A stretch of 35,876 bases of DNA from an uncultured bacterium (lineage in GTDB: Bacteria > Bacillota > Clostridia > Oscillospirales > Acutalibacteraceae): the NCBI GenBank assembly GCA_949293385.1, contig CASFDQ010000142.1:1-35876 (forward strand). The letters are read 5' to 3'. Made by a program: the position numbers and the translations under genes. Numbering within the stretch: the first letter of the stretch is position 1; each line of letters starts with the position of its first letter. The notes under the pieces were generated by a model, which saw only the letters and a list, made by a program, of their open reading frames with translations, had not been told where the DNA came from and searched no databases. This document shows, piece by piece, positions 7,726-17,400 of the stretch.

Positions 7726-8457
7726 TTATGACATAAATTTAATATACTCGGGAAGAACCTCCTCGGTTTTACCCATCATTTTAAACTCTCCGTCGTGTAT
7801 CCAGAGTATACTGTCGCAGAGCTTCTGAAGAGCGTCCATCGAGTGTGACACGATCAAAACGGTTCGGTCGGAATTCTCGATAAGACTCTTCATTTTTTCG
7901 TAGCTCTTCTTTTTAAACCTTGCATCTCCGACACTCAGCACCTCGTCAACCAGCATTATTTCGGTTTCGAGGATCGCGGTTATAGAGAAGGCAAGCTTAG
8001 AATGCATACCGCTGGAATAGGTCTTTACCGGACGGTCGATAAATTTTCCAAGCTCGGAAAATTCGATTATATCGTCGATCTTTTCGTTTATCTGTTCTCT
8101 CGAAAAGCCAAGCAGCGTTCCCGAGAGATAGATATTTTCGCGACCTGTAAGGGCTCCGTTAAATCCTACTCCGATAGACATAAGGGAGATCGAATGACCG
8201 TGAAGGTCTATGGATCCTTCGTCGGGAGAAAAAATTCCGGCAAGTGCGCGAAGAAGGGTAGATTTACCGCTTCCGTTTTTGCCGACGATGCCGAGGATCT
8301 GACCCTTCTTCACATCAAATGTTATTCCCTTAACCGCCTCAAAATATTCTGTTTTCGCAAATTTTTTCAGAGAGAACATAGATTTCAAGAGAGATATCTT
8401 CTTTAAAAATCTGTAACGTATCTTAACGTCTTTTACTGAAATTACAACCTCTTCCAC
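7726..8457 (-). CDS. Polymer exporter ATPase, TagH-like
   Basis: ATP-binding subunit of a teichoic-acid/polysaccharide ABC exporter. Walker A is GIVGKNGSGKST (about 56-67), the signature is YSSGMHSKLAF, and Walker B is IMLVDEVLSVGD, the form typical of TagH/KpsT-like proteins, including the loop GVGFNGALTGRENIYLSG. With 243 residues it lacks the long C-terminal extension of Bacillus TagH. The GTG start at 8457 follows AAGGGGG by seven bases. It sits 12 bases downstream of the permease and is followed at once by a CDP-glycerol glycerophosphotransferase, so the exported product is most likely that enzyme's polymer. Confidence 0.92.
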   Translation of the reverse strand: MEEVVISVKDVKIRYRFLKKISLLKSMFSLKKFAKTEYFEAVKGITFDVKKGQILGIVGKNGSGKSTLLRALAGIFSPDEGSIDLHGHSISLMSIGVGFNGALTGRENIYLSGTLLGFSREQINEKIDDIIEFSELGKFIDRPVKTYSSGMHSKLAFSITAILETEIMLVDEVLSVGDARFKKKSYEKMKSLIENSDRTVLIVSHSMDALQKLCDSILWIHDGEFKMMGKTEEVLPEYIKFMS

Positions 8458-8469
8458 AGATATCCCCCC

Positions 8470-9270
8470 TTAAATTATCTTAACGTAGCTGTTTTCGAAC
8501 TTATAAATAACGCGGATACCTATCCAGGAAACAAGCAGTCCGATAACGGCCCAAATTCCGAGAGCAAGAAAATGGAATTCTCCGTATCCGAGCTTTTCAC
8601 CCATCATAGCGTAACGCATATCACTCATTACAAGGGCAACGGGATTACCGTAAATAAGTATCTGTCCCAAAAGTCTTCCGCCGAGTTTTCCATCTATAGA
8701 ATAGAATATACCGGAAAGATAGAATCCAAGCTGCAGTACAACGGTTACAACGTTCGAAAGGTCTTCGATAAATACGCCAAAATGCATCATAATAATACTT
8801 ACCGCAAACGTGACGATGAACAGTATGAGCAATAACGGTATAAGCATCAGAATATTGATGGTTACGGGGACCTGATACGCTATCATAAACACGGCGGTTA
8901 TAGCAAATGATATAAGCATTTTAAAGCCGTTTATACCCATTTTTTCAAGGATAAAGACGTGCTTCGGCACATATATCTTCGTAACTATACCTTTTTTCGC
9001 CGAAACAAGTCGCACGCTGCTTTTGACCGTTTTGTTGAAAAACTGCCAACAGTTTATTCCGATAAAGACGAATACCGGAAAGGCAGGCGTTCCGCTTTTA
9101 AAAACGATTGCCGCAACGAAGGAATAAACCATCATATAAAGAAGCGGATCGAGTATCCACCATATCCAGCTTAAAAAGGAGCCCGCAACATCGGCCTTAA
9201 GCTCGGAACCCGTAGCATAAAAAACATAGTTCTTATATCTTTTTAAATCTTTAAAAAAGCGTTTTAACAA
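8470..9270 (-). CDS. Polymer exporter permease, TagG-like
   Basis: Integral membrane half of the polysaccharide/teichoic-acid ABC-2 exporter. The 266 residues have about six hydrophobic segments and the recognisable N-terminal pattern ELKADVAGSFLSWIWWILDPLLYMMVYSFV, followed by FIGINCWQFFNKTV and the C-terminal GNPVALVMSDMRY region of the family. The likely start is TTG at 9270 with AGGT eight to ten bases upstream. First gene of the exporter operon; its promoter (9316-9344) is embedded in the end of queH. Confidence 0.9.
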   Translation of the reverse strand: MLKRFFKDLKRYKNYVFYATGSELKADVAGSFLSWIWWILDPLLYMMVYSFVAAIVFKSGTPAFPVFVFIGINCWQFFNKTVKSSVRLVSAKKGIVTKIYVPKHVFILEKMGINGFKMLISFAITAVFMIAYQVPVTINILMLIPLLLILFIVTFAVSIIMMHFGVFIEDLSNVVTVVLQLGFYLSGIFYSIDGKLGGRLLGQILIYGNPVALVMSDMRYAMMGEKLGYGEFHFLALGIWAVIGLLVSWIGIRVIYKFENSYVKII

Positions 9271-9315
9271 AACAATACCTGCTTCCGTTCAGTAATAAAA
9301 ACCACAGTTAAAAAT

Positions 9316-9344
9316 ATTATATCACTTATTTATGAATTTTTCAA
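9316..9344 (-). promoter_or_regulatory. Promoter of the exporter/polymer operon
   Basis: -35 TTGAAA (9344-9339), 17-base spacer, -10 TATAAT (9321-9316). The -35 and spacer lie within the last codons of queH and the -10 starts right after its stop, giving the operon a start independent of queH. Confidence 0.75.
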
Positions 9345-9969
9345 GTCTTCTTGTTTCGGCCTGCCTTGCGGAGAATATACAGCCGCAGTAATCCTGCCTG
9401 TAAAGACCGTATTCTTTAGAGAGCTCGATAGAGCGCTTATAGCCGTTTTTCTTTTTAAAATCGGAAAAAAGATAGCTTACTCCGTATTCCTTCGAAAGCT
9501 CCGAGCCGATCTCGTTAAGCCATTTCGCGTTTTTATAGGGACTTATAGAAAGGGAGGTAGTAAAATAATCGAACCTGCCTTTTGCGGCTTTAGCGGTTTC
9601 GGAAAGGCGGAGAGCGTAACATTTTTTACATCTCTCCTCCCCTTCCTTTTGCTCCTCGAGGCCTTTGCTTATTTCGTCGAAGGCTTCGGGCTCGTAGTCG
9701 CAGGGCAGGATCTTTACGTCCTTTCCGCTCGGAAATTCCCTTATAAAACGGTTTAGCTCCGAAAGACGGAAATTATATTCTTTTTCGGGAAAGATATTAG
9801 GGTTATAGTAAAAAAGAGTAATTTCGAAATAAGAGGAAAGATATTCGAGCACGTAGCTTGAGCAGGGCGCACAGCAAACGTGAAGCAAAAGCGTCGGCTT
9901 TTTGCCGTCAGTCTTGCTTTCGGCTATGATCTTTTCGGTAAAAGCCGAATAGTCGACCGCATTTTGCAT
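9322..9969 (-). CDS. queH: Epoxyqueuosine reductase QueH
   Basis: Last step of queuosine tRNA modification: reduction of epoxyqueuosine to queuosine by the QueH (DUF208) family, an alternative to QueG that holds an Fe-S cluster and another metal. The 215-residue product from the ATG at 9969 has LLLHVCCAPCSS (cysteines 32, 33, 36), NPNIFPEKEYNFRL, a middle ERCKKCYALRL and the C-terminal DYCGCIFS. A longer in-frame extension exists, but the ATG at 9969 has the strong AAAGGAGG site six to eight bases upstream. It has its own promoter and is divergent from the membrane-protein gene at 10049. Confidence 0.93.
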   Translation of the reverse strand: MQNAVDYSAFTEKIIAESKTDGKKPTLLLHVCCAPCSSYVLEYLSSYFEITLFYYNPNIFPEKEYNFRLSELNRFIREFPSGKDVKILPCDYEPEAFDEISKGLEEQKEGEERCKKCYALRLSETAKAAKGRFDYFTTSLSISPYKNAKWLNEIGSELSKEYGVSYLFSDFKKKNGYKRSIELSKEYGLYRQDYCGCIFSARQAETRRLEKFINK

Positions 9970-9997
9970 AATTCTTCCTCCTTTAGATGTTTTACTC

Positions 9998-10026
9998 ATT
10001 ATACCAAATCCTGCGGCGTTATTCAA
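9998..10026 (-). promoter_or_regulatory. Promoter of queH
   Basis: -35 TTGAAT (10026-10021), 17-base spacer, -10 TATAAT (10003-9998); transcription would start about 25 bases ahead of the queH ATG. Confidence 0.7.
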
Positions 10027-10048
10027 GCCGTATATTTCGGAGGAAGAC

Positions 10049-10795
10049 TTGAAAAGCATAAAAAACGAAACTATCACTCGTCCGCTGTCGGCACTTTTAT
10101 ATATTTTGGTACTGTTATGCCTTATAGGCAGTATTTTTTCTTCGGATCTTGCATCCGTAGGCTTTTGCGTTTTGACTCTTTTATCCTTTTCGGTCGAGGT
10201 GATATGCGAATACCGCTTTAAGATATATTTTTCTCCCTTTATAAGACTGCTTATACAGTTTTTTATTTTTTCCGCTTTAATACTCGGCGAAATGTGCTTT
10301 CTCTACGGAAGGGTCAAAATATGGGACGTGATCCTCCATTTTACAAGCGGATTTATATTAGGAGCTGTCGGAGTCTCTTTATTTGTGAGGCTTAATAAAA
10401 AAACTATCGAAGAAACGGGGCTCTCCCCCGCCTTTCTGGTCATAGCGGTAATCGGTTTTTCGGTATTCGTCGGGGTTATATGGGAATTTTTTGAGTTCCT
10501 TTGCGACAACAGCCTTCAAACCGATATGCAGAAGGACAGCTTCATAGATTCGATATACAGCATAACGCTGGACTCTCGCGGCAAGAATCATACCGCGAAA
10601 ATATACGGTATCGACAGTTTTTCGGTTAAAGGCCGTATATACGAAGGCGGTTATCTCGATATAGGGCTTATCGATACGATGAAGGATATGGCGGTAAATT
10701 TCGCGGGAGCAATAGTATTCGGGATAATACTTCTTATTCATACGAACAAGAAAAACCGCTTCACGGCCTTTTTTATAAAGGAAAAGACATCCTGA
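10049..10795 (+). CDS. YjdF/DUF2238-like membrane protein
   Basis: Predicted integral membrane protein of 248 residues with about six hydrophobic segments. Three conserved-looking motifs fit the DUF2238/YjdF group: DVILHFTSGFILG, a GVIWEFFEFLCD segment after a transmembrane stretch, and DTMKDMAVNFAGA near the C-terminus. Function is unknown in the family. An apparent insert (about 165-205, SITLDSRGKNHTAKIYG) lies between the second and third motifs. Start is TTG at 10049 with GGAGG five bases upstream. Transcribed divergently from queH and convergent with the GH16 gene, so it is a single-gene unit. Confidence 0.75.
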   Translation: MKSIKNETITRPLSALLYILVLLCLIGSIFSSDLASVGFCVLTLLSFSVEVICEYRFKIYFSPFIRLLIQFFIFSALILGEMCFLYGRVKIWDVILHFTSGFILGAVGVSLFVRLNKKTIEETGLSPAFLVIAVIGFSVFVGVIWEFFEFLCDNSLQTDMQKDSFIDSIYSITLDSRGKNHTAKIYGIDSFSVKGRIYEGGYLDIGLIDTMKDMAVNFAGAIVFGIILLIHTNKKNRFTAFFIKEKTS

Positions 10796-10841
10796 ACGGG
10801 TGCGTTCATTTAGGGATAAAATTTTTTCGGCCTAATGTATT

Positions 10842-10880
10842 AAAAAGCCGTGGTACGCGACAGCGTTACCACGGCTTTTT
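10842..10880. terminator. Bidirectional terminator
   Basis: Perfect 14-base arms beginning AAAAAGCCGTGGTA around an 11-base loop, with A/T runs on both flanks. It separates the convergent membrane-protein (plus) and GH16 (minus) genes; the minus-strand gene ends about 100 bases earlier in its direction, and nothing recognisable lies in that gap. Confidence 0.88.
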
Positions 10881-10976
10881 GCCTTTTGTTCCACTACAAG
10901 TTTAACTTTTTTAGGTGTGGGCGGTTTTGTAACCGATCTCGTCCCTAAGTGAGCGCTCCGAACGGTCTTTATCGTT

Positions 10977-13900
10977 TTATTTTGTCCAAATTTCAGAGTT
11001 CGCGATCTTATCCGACTGATACAGACGGAAATAATCGATCTCATAGTGGGCAGGAATTATGCTCTCGTTATCGGTTATAAGGTTTGGCTTATAGCTTGAT
11101 TCGGGAGAGAAAAGATGATTATTGAAGATAAAGAACATCGGATCGTTAAAGCCCGATATGTCCGAACAGGCATCGTAAGACTTAGATATATCGTAGGTCT
11201 TGTAGCAGTAGCCGTCGACGTACATTGACATCTCGGTAGGTGTCCATTCGAATCCGTAGGTATGATACTCATAATCGAGGGTCTTGGTGTTGCTGAAAAC
11301 GAAGGTCTTGTCGGTACCGCTTGAGGTATGAGTTCCCGTGTAGGTGCAGTCGTGGGTAGACGAATCGTGACTACTGCTGTACCATTTATGAAGATTGGGA
11401 ACGACGCTTCCGTCGGTACCGAAGATCTCAAAAACGTCTACCTCTACGAAGTAATCGTTACATTTTCTACCGCCGAGTACGGCATTTGTCTGCATCCAGA
11501 AGGAGGGCCATACGCCCTTTTCAAAGGGAACCTTTGCTCTTATTTCGGCATAGCCGTAGCGGTATTCCATAGTTCCCTGGGAATGAACCGAGGCGGGAAC
11601 AGCATACTTTACCTGGTCGTTGCCGGGGATAGAATAAGGAATTGCCGAAAGGCGAAGACGTCCGTCGGTTACCTTTACGACCTCCTCGGTATCGAGGATA
11701 GGCATATCATCAAAGCCGTGCATCTTCGAAGTACTCGTAGAGCAGACCCATTTATCTCTGTTTAAGGAGTCGCCGATAAATTCGTCTCCCCAAACGTAGG
11801 AATAGGTATTGCCACTCGAAAGGGTTACGGTAGAATCGAATTCGCCGTAGCCGCTGAATACGGGGGCGGCATTATTTCTGAAGGGAACCGAAATAACGGT
11901 GTTTACCGCTTCCTCGAGGGCAATACTGTGACCTGCTAAAATAACGAGCTTACCGTTTACTACCTCGGAAGCGTATTCATTAAGGGGCAACGACCTGCTT
12001 TCGGCGCGGTTGGTTTTTCCTAAAAGGAGCTCGCTTCCCGTCGCGGCAGCACTATCGTCGGAAACGACAGCGGTAATTCCTGCGGCTTCATAGTATGCGC
12101 CGAGATTCTTTGCGGCCTGATATGCGGCATCGTCCCCTGCGGGATAGATGATGTTTACGGTATCGCCGAAGGTGAAATCGCTAAAGAATACCGCGGTAGG
12201 AACGGTCAGGGAGCCGACTACAAAGCGGTCGAGCTTTGAAATTGCGACAAGGTCGCAGATATCGATATCGCCGCTGAGATTCGTATCGGGATAAGCTACC
12301 GCAGCAGTATTTCCGATAAGAGCCTTTCTAAGGGCGATAATATCGGCGTATTCGGCAAATTTTCCGTCGCCGTTTACGTCGCCGTGAGCCTTAACAAATG
12401 AGGTCTGTATCGGAGGAAGGGCCTCGCGGGTATACCATTTATCCGAAGAAAATCCCGTCATATAATTGAGGGCTTCCTTTGATTTTATCTGATTAAAGTT
12501 AAGTTTGCCAAAGGTAAATACGGTATAGGTTCCCGTCTTATCGTATTCGAGCTTGCCGTCACCATCAGTATCCACTCCGTCGGAGTCGTACTTGTAGGAT
12601 ACCTTATTGTCTCTAAGATAGGTATCGGTGTAGCAGTTTGTAGCCTTATAAAGTTTATTAAATCCGGCTTCGGCAGCAGCTACGGTTGCATAGCTCTGTG
12701 TGCCGATAGAGGTCGTAAAAGGCTGATAACCGATGGAGTAGCAGTTTTCGGCTATTACCTTGGTTCCCCAGGAGGTTCCGATTAGGCCGTAGATATGGTG
12801 ACCGCCCGCACCGATCTTTTGAAGTGTTCCCGAGAAGCCGCAGTCGGTAAGGGTTATTCCCTGACCCCAGCCGGTAAGACCGCCGATAGATTCAGACTCG
12901 TAGTTATTAGCGTCGATACCGCAGATCATTACCGATTCATCCACTATACAGCCCGACATGGTTCCGCCGAAATAGCTGGAGAGACCGCCGGTAAAACGAC
13001 CGCCGTAAATATAAGAATTTGAAAGGGTGATATTTTTAAGGGCCGAGTTTACCGCGGCAGGAACTAAACCTACGGCAGTATGTACGTTTTCGGAAGAATA
13101 CCAAAGGCCGTGAACCGCAAAGCCGTTTCCGTCGATAGTTCCATTAAACCGAACGTTGGCTCCGTCAGAAATATAGAACGAGCTTCCCGCGTCGTCGCCG
13201 TAAAACCAATTATTGGGAGTATAGGAAGCGTTCTTTTTAACCGAGCCCGTAGCCCAGTTAATTTTTTCGATATCGTTAATAAAGATATCGTTAGAGAGTT
13301 TATAATGTCCGCCGGCAGTCTTAAGCGCAAGAGCAAGCTGACCTGCGTCCCCGATAAGATAGGGATCGTCCGGATCTCCGCTTCCGTCTTCAAAGCCGTG
13401 AAGCATTCCGTTCCAGCTATACTTAACGTTATCGCAGAAGGGCTTTAAAACGGGATAGGAATCGGTAGCAACGAAGGCATCGCTTAAAACTAAGTCGTTT
13501 CCGCTGACGGCGGTACCCTTCATAGCGTCGGCGCTTATAAGCTCACCGCCGCTTTCCTCTTCGGTAGAATAGGCGCGGGTAACGGAAGGGTTTCCCTTTC
13601 CGACAAGCTTGGTTCCGACCGCATAGCAGTCTTTAAAAACATACTCTTTTGTCCAGATATCGCCCACCATACCGCTAAGGTGTGAGCCGTTTACGGTAGC
13701 AAGAGAGTAGGTGTTGGTAATGGTCAAGGTTCCCGCAATGTCACCGCCGCCCGTAACAGAGCCTGCGTCATAGCCCTTAACGGTAACCTCGGCGCCGCTG
13801 TAGCAACAGTCGATAAGGCCGCTGAGGGTTCCCTGACCATAGCCGATAAAGGCGCCAAGGCTATAGTTGGTATAGGCCTCAAGATAAGATTTATCGATAC

Positions 13901-14375
13901 CTAGATTCTTTATAGTTAAGCTTCCGCCTTTAGGAATAAGACCGTAGCCGGTCGTCCTGCTTCCGACTTCGGTAGGGTCTTTATAGTAAAGGCCGTAAAC
14001 CACAAAGCCGTTTCCGTCGATGACGCCGCTGAAGGTCGGGACGTCACTGCTTTTATACCAGGATTTAGGGGTATAGCCGACCGCCGCTTCGCCGTTTGAC
14101 CAGTCTACCTTATCGACATCGTTAAGATAGATATCGGCGGTAAGCTTATAATATCTTCCGTTTCCGCCATTGCTTACCACCCAGGCAAGCTGTTCAGCGT
14201 TAGAAATAAGGAAGGGGTTTTCTTCGGTTCCGCCTCCTAAAATCTCTCCGCCCGCGGTAGAGCCGTCCCATATCTTATTTTCGGCTGCTACCGAAGATAT
14301 CTGAACGAAGGCGCAGGAAAGGATAAGAACCAAGGCCAAAAAAATGCAAATATGTTTACTTAATCGCTTGATCAT
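10977..14375 (-). CDS. Secreted GH16 glycoside hydrolase with internal dockerin-like module
   Basis: Predicted extracellular beta-glucanase-like enzyme (laminarin, lichenan, agar/carrageenan or xyloglucan type; substrate not decidable). From the ATG at 14375 (GGGAG site nine bases upstream) it has 1132 residues: signal peptide 1-30 (MIKRLSKHICIFLALVLILS, then AFVQISSVAA); two related beta-helix/GLUG-like repeats at about 35-315 and 320-655, each starting WDG/WNG...DPYLI..A.QLA and containing IDGNGF.V.GL; a dockerin-like pair at about 664-720 (DVNGDGKF; DTNLSGDIDICDL); an LLGKTNR-containing module at about 735-840; and a GH16 domain at about 859-1125. The GH16 active site EVDVFE is at about 978-983 with both glutamates present. 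Paralog of the gene at 14492-17878, probably from tandem duplication. The first dockerin calcium loop has one extra residue. Confidence 0.88.
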   Translation of the reverse strand: MIKRLSKHICIFLALVLILSCAFVQISSVAAENKIWDGSTAGGEILGGGTEENPFLISNAEQLAWVVSNGGNGRYYKLTADIYLNDVDKVDWSNGEAAVGYTPKSWYKSSDVPTFSGVIDGNGFVVYGLYYKDPTEVGSRTTGYGLIPKGGSLTIKNLGIDKSYLEAYTNYSLGAFIGYGQGTLSGLIDCCYSGAEVTVKGYDAGSVTGGGDIAGTLTITNTYSLATVNGSHLSGMVGDIWTKEYVFKDCYAVGTKLVGKGNPSVTRAYSTEEESGGELISADAMKGTAVSGNDLVLSDAFVATDSYPVLKPFCDNVKYSWNGMLHGFEDGSGDPDDPYLIGDAGQLALALKTAGGHYKLSNDIFINDIEKINWATGSVKKNASYTPNNWFYGDDAGSSFYISDGANVRFNGTIDGNGFAVHGLWYSSENVHTAVGLVPAAVNSALKNITLSNSYIYGGRFTGGLSSYFGGTMSGCIVDESVMICGIDANNYESESIGGLTGWGQGITLTDCGFSGTLQKIGAGGHHIYGLIGTSWGTKVIAENCYSIGYQPFTTSIGTQSYATVAAAEAGFNKLYKATNCYTDTYLRDNKVSYKYDSDGVDTDGDGKLEYDKTGTYTVFTFGKLNFNQIKSKEALNYMTGFSSDKWYTREALPPIQTSFVKAHGDVNGDGKFAEYADIIALRKALIGNTAAVAYPDTNLSGDIDICDLVAISKLDRFVVGSLTVPTAVFFSDFTFGDTVNIIYPAGDDAAYQAAKNLGAYYEAAGITAVVSDDSAAATGSELLLGKTNRAESRSLPLNEYASEVVNGKLVILAGHSIALEEAVNTVISVPFRNNAAPVFSGYGEFDSTVTLSSGNTYSYVWGDEFIGDSLNRDKWVCSTSTSKMHGFDDMPILDTEEVVKVTDGRLRLSAIPYSIPGNDQVKYAVPASVHSQGTMEYRYGYAEIRAKVPFEKGVWPSFWMQTNAVLGGRKCNDYFVEVDVFEIFGTDGSVVPNLHKWYSSSHDSSTHDCTYTGTHTSSGTDKTFVFSNTKTLDYEYHTYGFEWTPTEMSMYVDGYCYKTYDISKSYDACSDISGFNDPMFFIFNNHLFSPESSYKPNLITDNESIIPAHYEIDYFRLYQSDKIANSEIWTK

Positions 14376-14430
14376 TGTTTTTTCTCCCTTCAAAAAAGAA
14401 AATAATGCCCCGTAACATTATAACAAAAAT

Positions 14431-14486
14431 AACCGCCAAATAACATTGGCAAAAACAACAATTTTTAGCCGCGTTATTTGGCAGTT
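14431..14486 (-). terminator. Hairpin between the two GH16 genes (terminator / duplicated element)
   Basis: Minus strand: arms AACTGCCAAATAAC and GTTATTTGGCGGTT (one G-U type mismatch) separated by about 28 bases, then ATTTTTGTTATAAT. It begins five bases after the stop of the upstream GH16 gene, so it can act as its terminator. A TATAAT at 14422-14417 follows immediately and may be the -10 of the next GH16 gene; no good -35 is seen. The same hairpin plus TTTTTGTTATAAT arrangement precedes the other GH16 gene at 17916-17986. Confidence 0.65.
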
Positions 14487-14491
14487 ATAAC

Positions 14492-17400
14492 TTATTTCAT
14501 TTTCGTCCAGATGTTGGTTCCCGACACCGTCGCATCCTGATAAAGACGGAAATAGTCGATATCGTAATTTGCGGGGAGATTTTCTTCATACCCTTCAATA
14601 CAGTTGGGTTTATAACTACTGTTGGGGGAGAAAACGTGATTATTGAAGATGATATAACGCGGGTCGTGGAAGCCGGTCATATCGGGGCACTCGTCGAAGG
14701 ATATCGTTATATCGTAAGTCTTATAGCAATATCCGTCGACGTACATTGACATCTCGGTAGGAGTCCACTCAAAGCCGTAGGTATGGTATTCGTCGCTTAA
14801 ATTCTCGTAGTTCTCGAAATAATAACTCTTATCGGTTCCGCTGGTGGAATGAGTTCCTGTATAAGTACAGCCGTGTGTGGCGGGATCGTGATTCTTGTAC
14901 CATTTATGAAGATTTGGAACGACGACGTTCGGACTTCCGAATATCTCGAAAACATCAACCTCGACAGAAAACTCTTCGCACAGCGCTTCACCGCTCAGTG
15001 CGTTGCTTTCACCCGACCAATAAGAAGGCCATACGCCCGTTTTAAAGGGCACCTTAGCACGTATTTCGGCGTAGCCGTAACGATATTCCATTCTTCCCCT
15101 GCTTCGAACCGAGGCAGGAACGGCGTATTTTATATTCGGATCGTCGGGATCGGTATAAAGAATAGGCGAAAGACGAAGATTTCCGTCAACTATCTTCATA
15201 ACGTCGGGGATGTTCATAACCTTGATATCGGCCTCTTTGCCCTCGGCGGTGCCGGGCCCCATATTAGAGCCCTGAACCGAATTCTGCCATTTTGTTCGGT
15301 CAATAACCTTTCCCTCAAACTCGTCACCCCATACATAGGTGTAGTTTTTTCCATTGGAAAGGGTTATATCCTGAACGAAGCCGTTGGCGGTGCCGCGCAT
15401 AAGAGGTATACTGTATCCGTCGTAAAGGTCGATGAAATTATTCACCGCTTCCGATAAAGCAAAACCGTCTTCGGCAATTATGTAAAGCCTATTATTATAG
15501 GTGAGACTTCTGTATGCAAGTCCGCTTACCTTTACGTTCGTCGGGCGGTTTGTAATGCCTAACAACAATTCCTTTTCCGTTACGGAGGCGGTATCGTCGG
15601 AAACTGAAAGCGAGAAATACTCAGCAAGCTTTTCGGCGGCAACTTTAGCACTTTCGTCTCCTTCGGGATAGATAACGGTATAGCCGTCGAGATTTAGATC
15701 AAAAAGGTCGTAACAGACGGTCTTTGTTTTCTTGCGGGTTACAAAACCGTTTTTAATGCTGAGCGATACGAGGTCGGTAATATCGGAAATTCCGTCGGTA
15801 TTGGGGTCGGTATTTTTAGCCTCGGACTTTCCAATAAGACTTTTGCGAAGAAGGGTCTTATCGCTTTCGCTGAAGCGGCCGTCGGCGTTTACGTCACCGT
15901 CGGCATTACCCTTCTTTCGTAGCCTTGGATAACCGTCTTCAACGCTATACCATAGCTCGGGCGACAAGGCAGGAAGGTTATCTAAAGCAGAAAGTCCCTT
16001 AAATTCTTTGGTCTCGAGCTCGGTAAATGTGAACATCAGATAGTATTCGGTGGTTTCGTAGGTTCCGTCGCCGTCGGTATCGAGGACATAGCCTGCGACA
16101 TTGTCTTTTTTATGATGGTTTGTATAAACGTTTTCTACCGTGTATCGGTTAAGATTTTTCAGATACTCTTCTGCCTCGGCCTTTGAATCAAATTCCGATT
16201 TCGACATAGAGACGGTAAAGGGCTGACAACCGAGGGTTATACAGTTTTTAGCCGTAATTTTTGTGTTCCAGGAGGTTCCCACAAGTCCGTAGGCGTGACC
16301 TACGCCGCCTTCGTCCACAAGGTTTCCGTCGAAAAAGCAGTTGTCGAAGGATATACCCGCCGACCAACCGACAAAGCCTCCTACCGAACCTGAAACGACC
16401 TCAACGGCCTTTTTGCCGTAAACGGTTACGCTGCTATCAATATAGCAGTTTGAAACGGTTCCTGCATAATAGCTCGAAAGTGCTCCCGTAAATCGTCCGC
16501 CGCTTACAAAAGAAAAGGCGAAATTCAGGTTTTTAACGGTAGTAGCGCCTACGGCAGGAATAAGTCCTGCGGTTATATGAAGAGCATCGGCATCATACCA
16601 AAGGCCGTAAACGGTACGGCCGTTTCCGTCTACCGTGCCTTTAAAGGAAATATTATTTGTAAAACCGTCGTACTTTGTATAGTCCGAACTCGAGCCCGTA
16701 AACCAGGAATTAGGAGCGTAGTCGACACCGGTTTCGACGTTTCCGCTGTTCCATTCGACCTTTTCGAGGTCGTTTAGAACTATATCGTTTTTAAGCTTAT
16801 AGTAAGAGCCGCCTCCTCCCGAGGCTACCATATAGGCAAGCTGTCCCGCATTCTCTATAACGTATGCGGTATCGGCGGATATTCCGTCACCCTCGTCGAA
16901 ATCATCTCCCATTCCGTTCCAGGAATTTCTCGGATTTTCGGCAAATACCTTAAGTATAGGATAGCCTTCGGTGGCAACAAAGGCATCGCCTAAAAGCATT
17001 TTGTTACCGCTGTATATAGCGCCCTTCATCTGCTCGGCGGTAAGGACCGTACCGAGCTTTGAGGCCTCGGGTGCGTATATCTGACCGCAGTTTGGAAGTT
17101 CTCTTTTAGTAGCGGCAACTCCCGAAGAATTGTAGCAGTTGTACATAGTACATTTATTGATATCACCGCCGTCCGTGGCATAAAAGTCGCCCAATAGGCC
17201 GACGTAGCTGATAGAGTCCTCCGAGCCTCTTATAAGGGTTGCGTGAGAGTAGCAATTGCTTATTTGAAATTCAAAGGTTGAAAGACCTATAAGGGCACCG
17301 GTTTCAAAACCGGTAAGGGTTACACTGTCTGCAAGGAAACAGCTATCAAGCACAACCTCGCCGCAACTGTAGCCGACGAAGCCTCCAACTGCATATCTAT

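Noticed and set aside
14394..14491. Complete sigma-A promoter for the second GH16 gene
   Set aside because: Only a TATAAT is visible; no acceptable -35 lies 16-18 bases upstream, so it is reported only as a possible -10.
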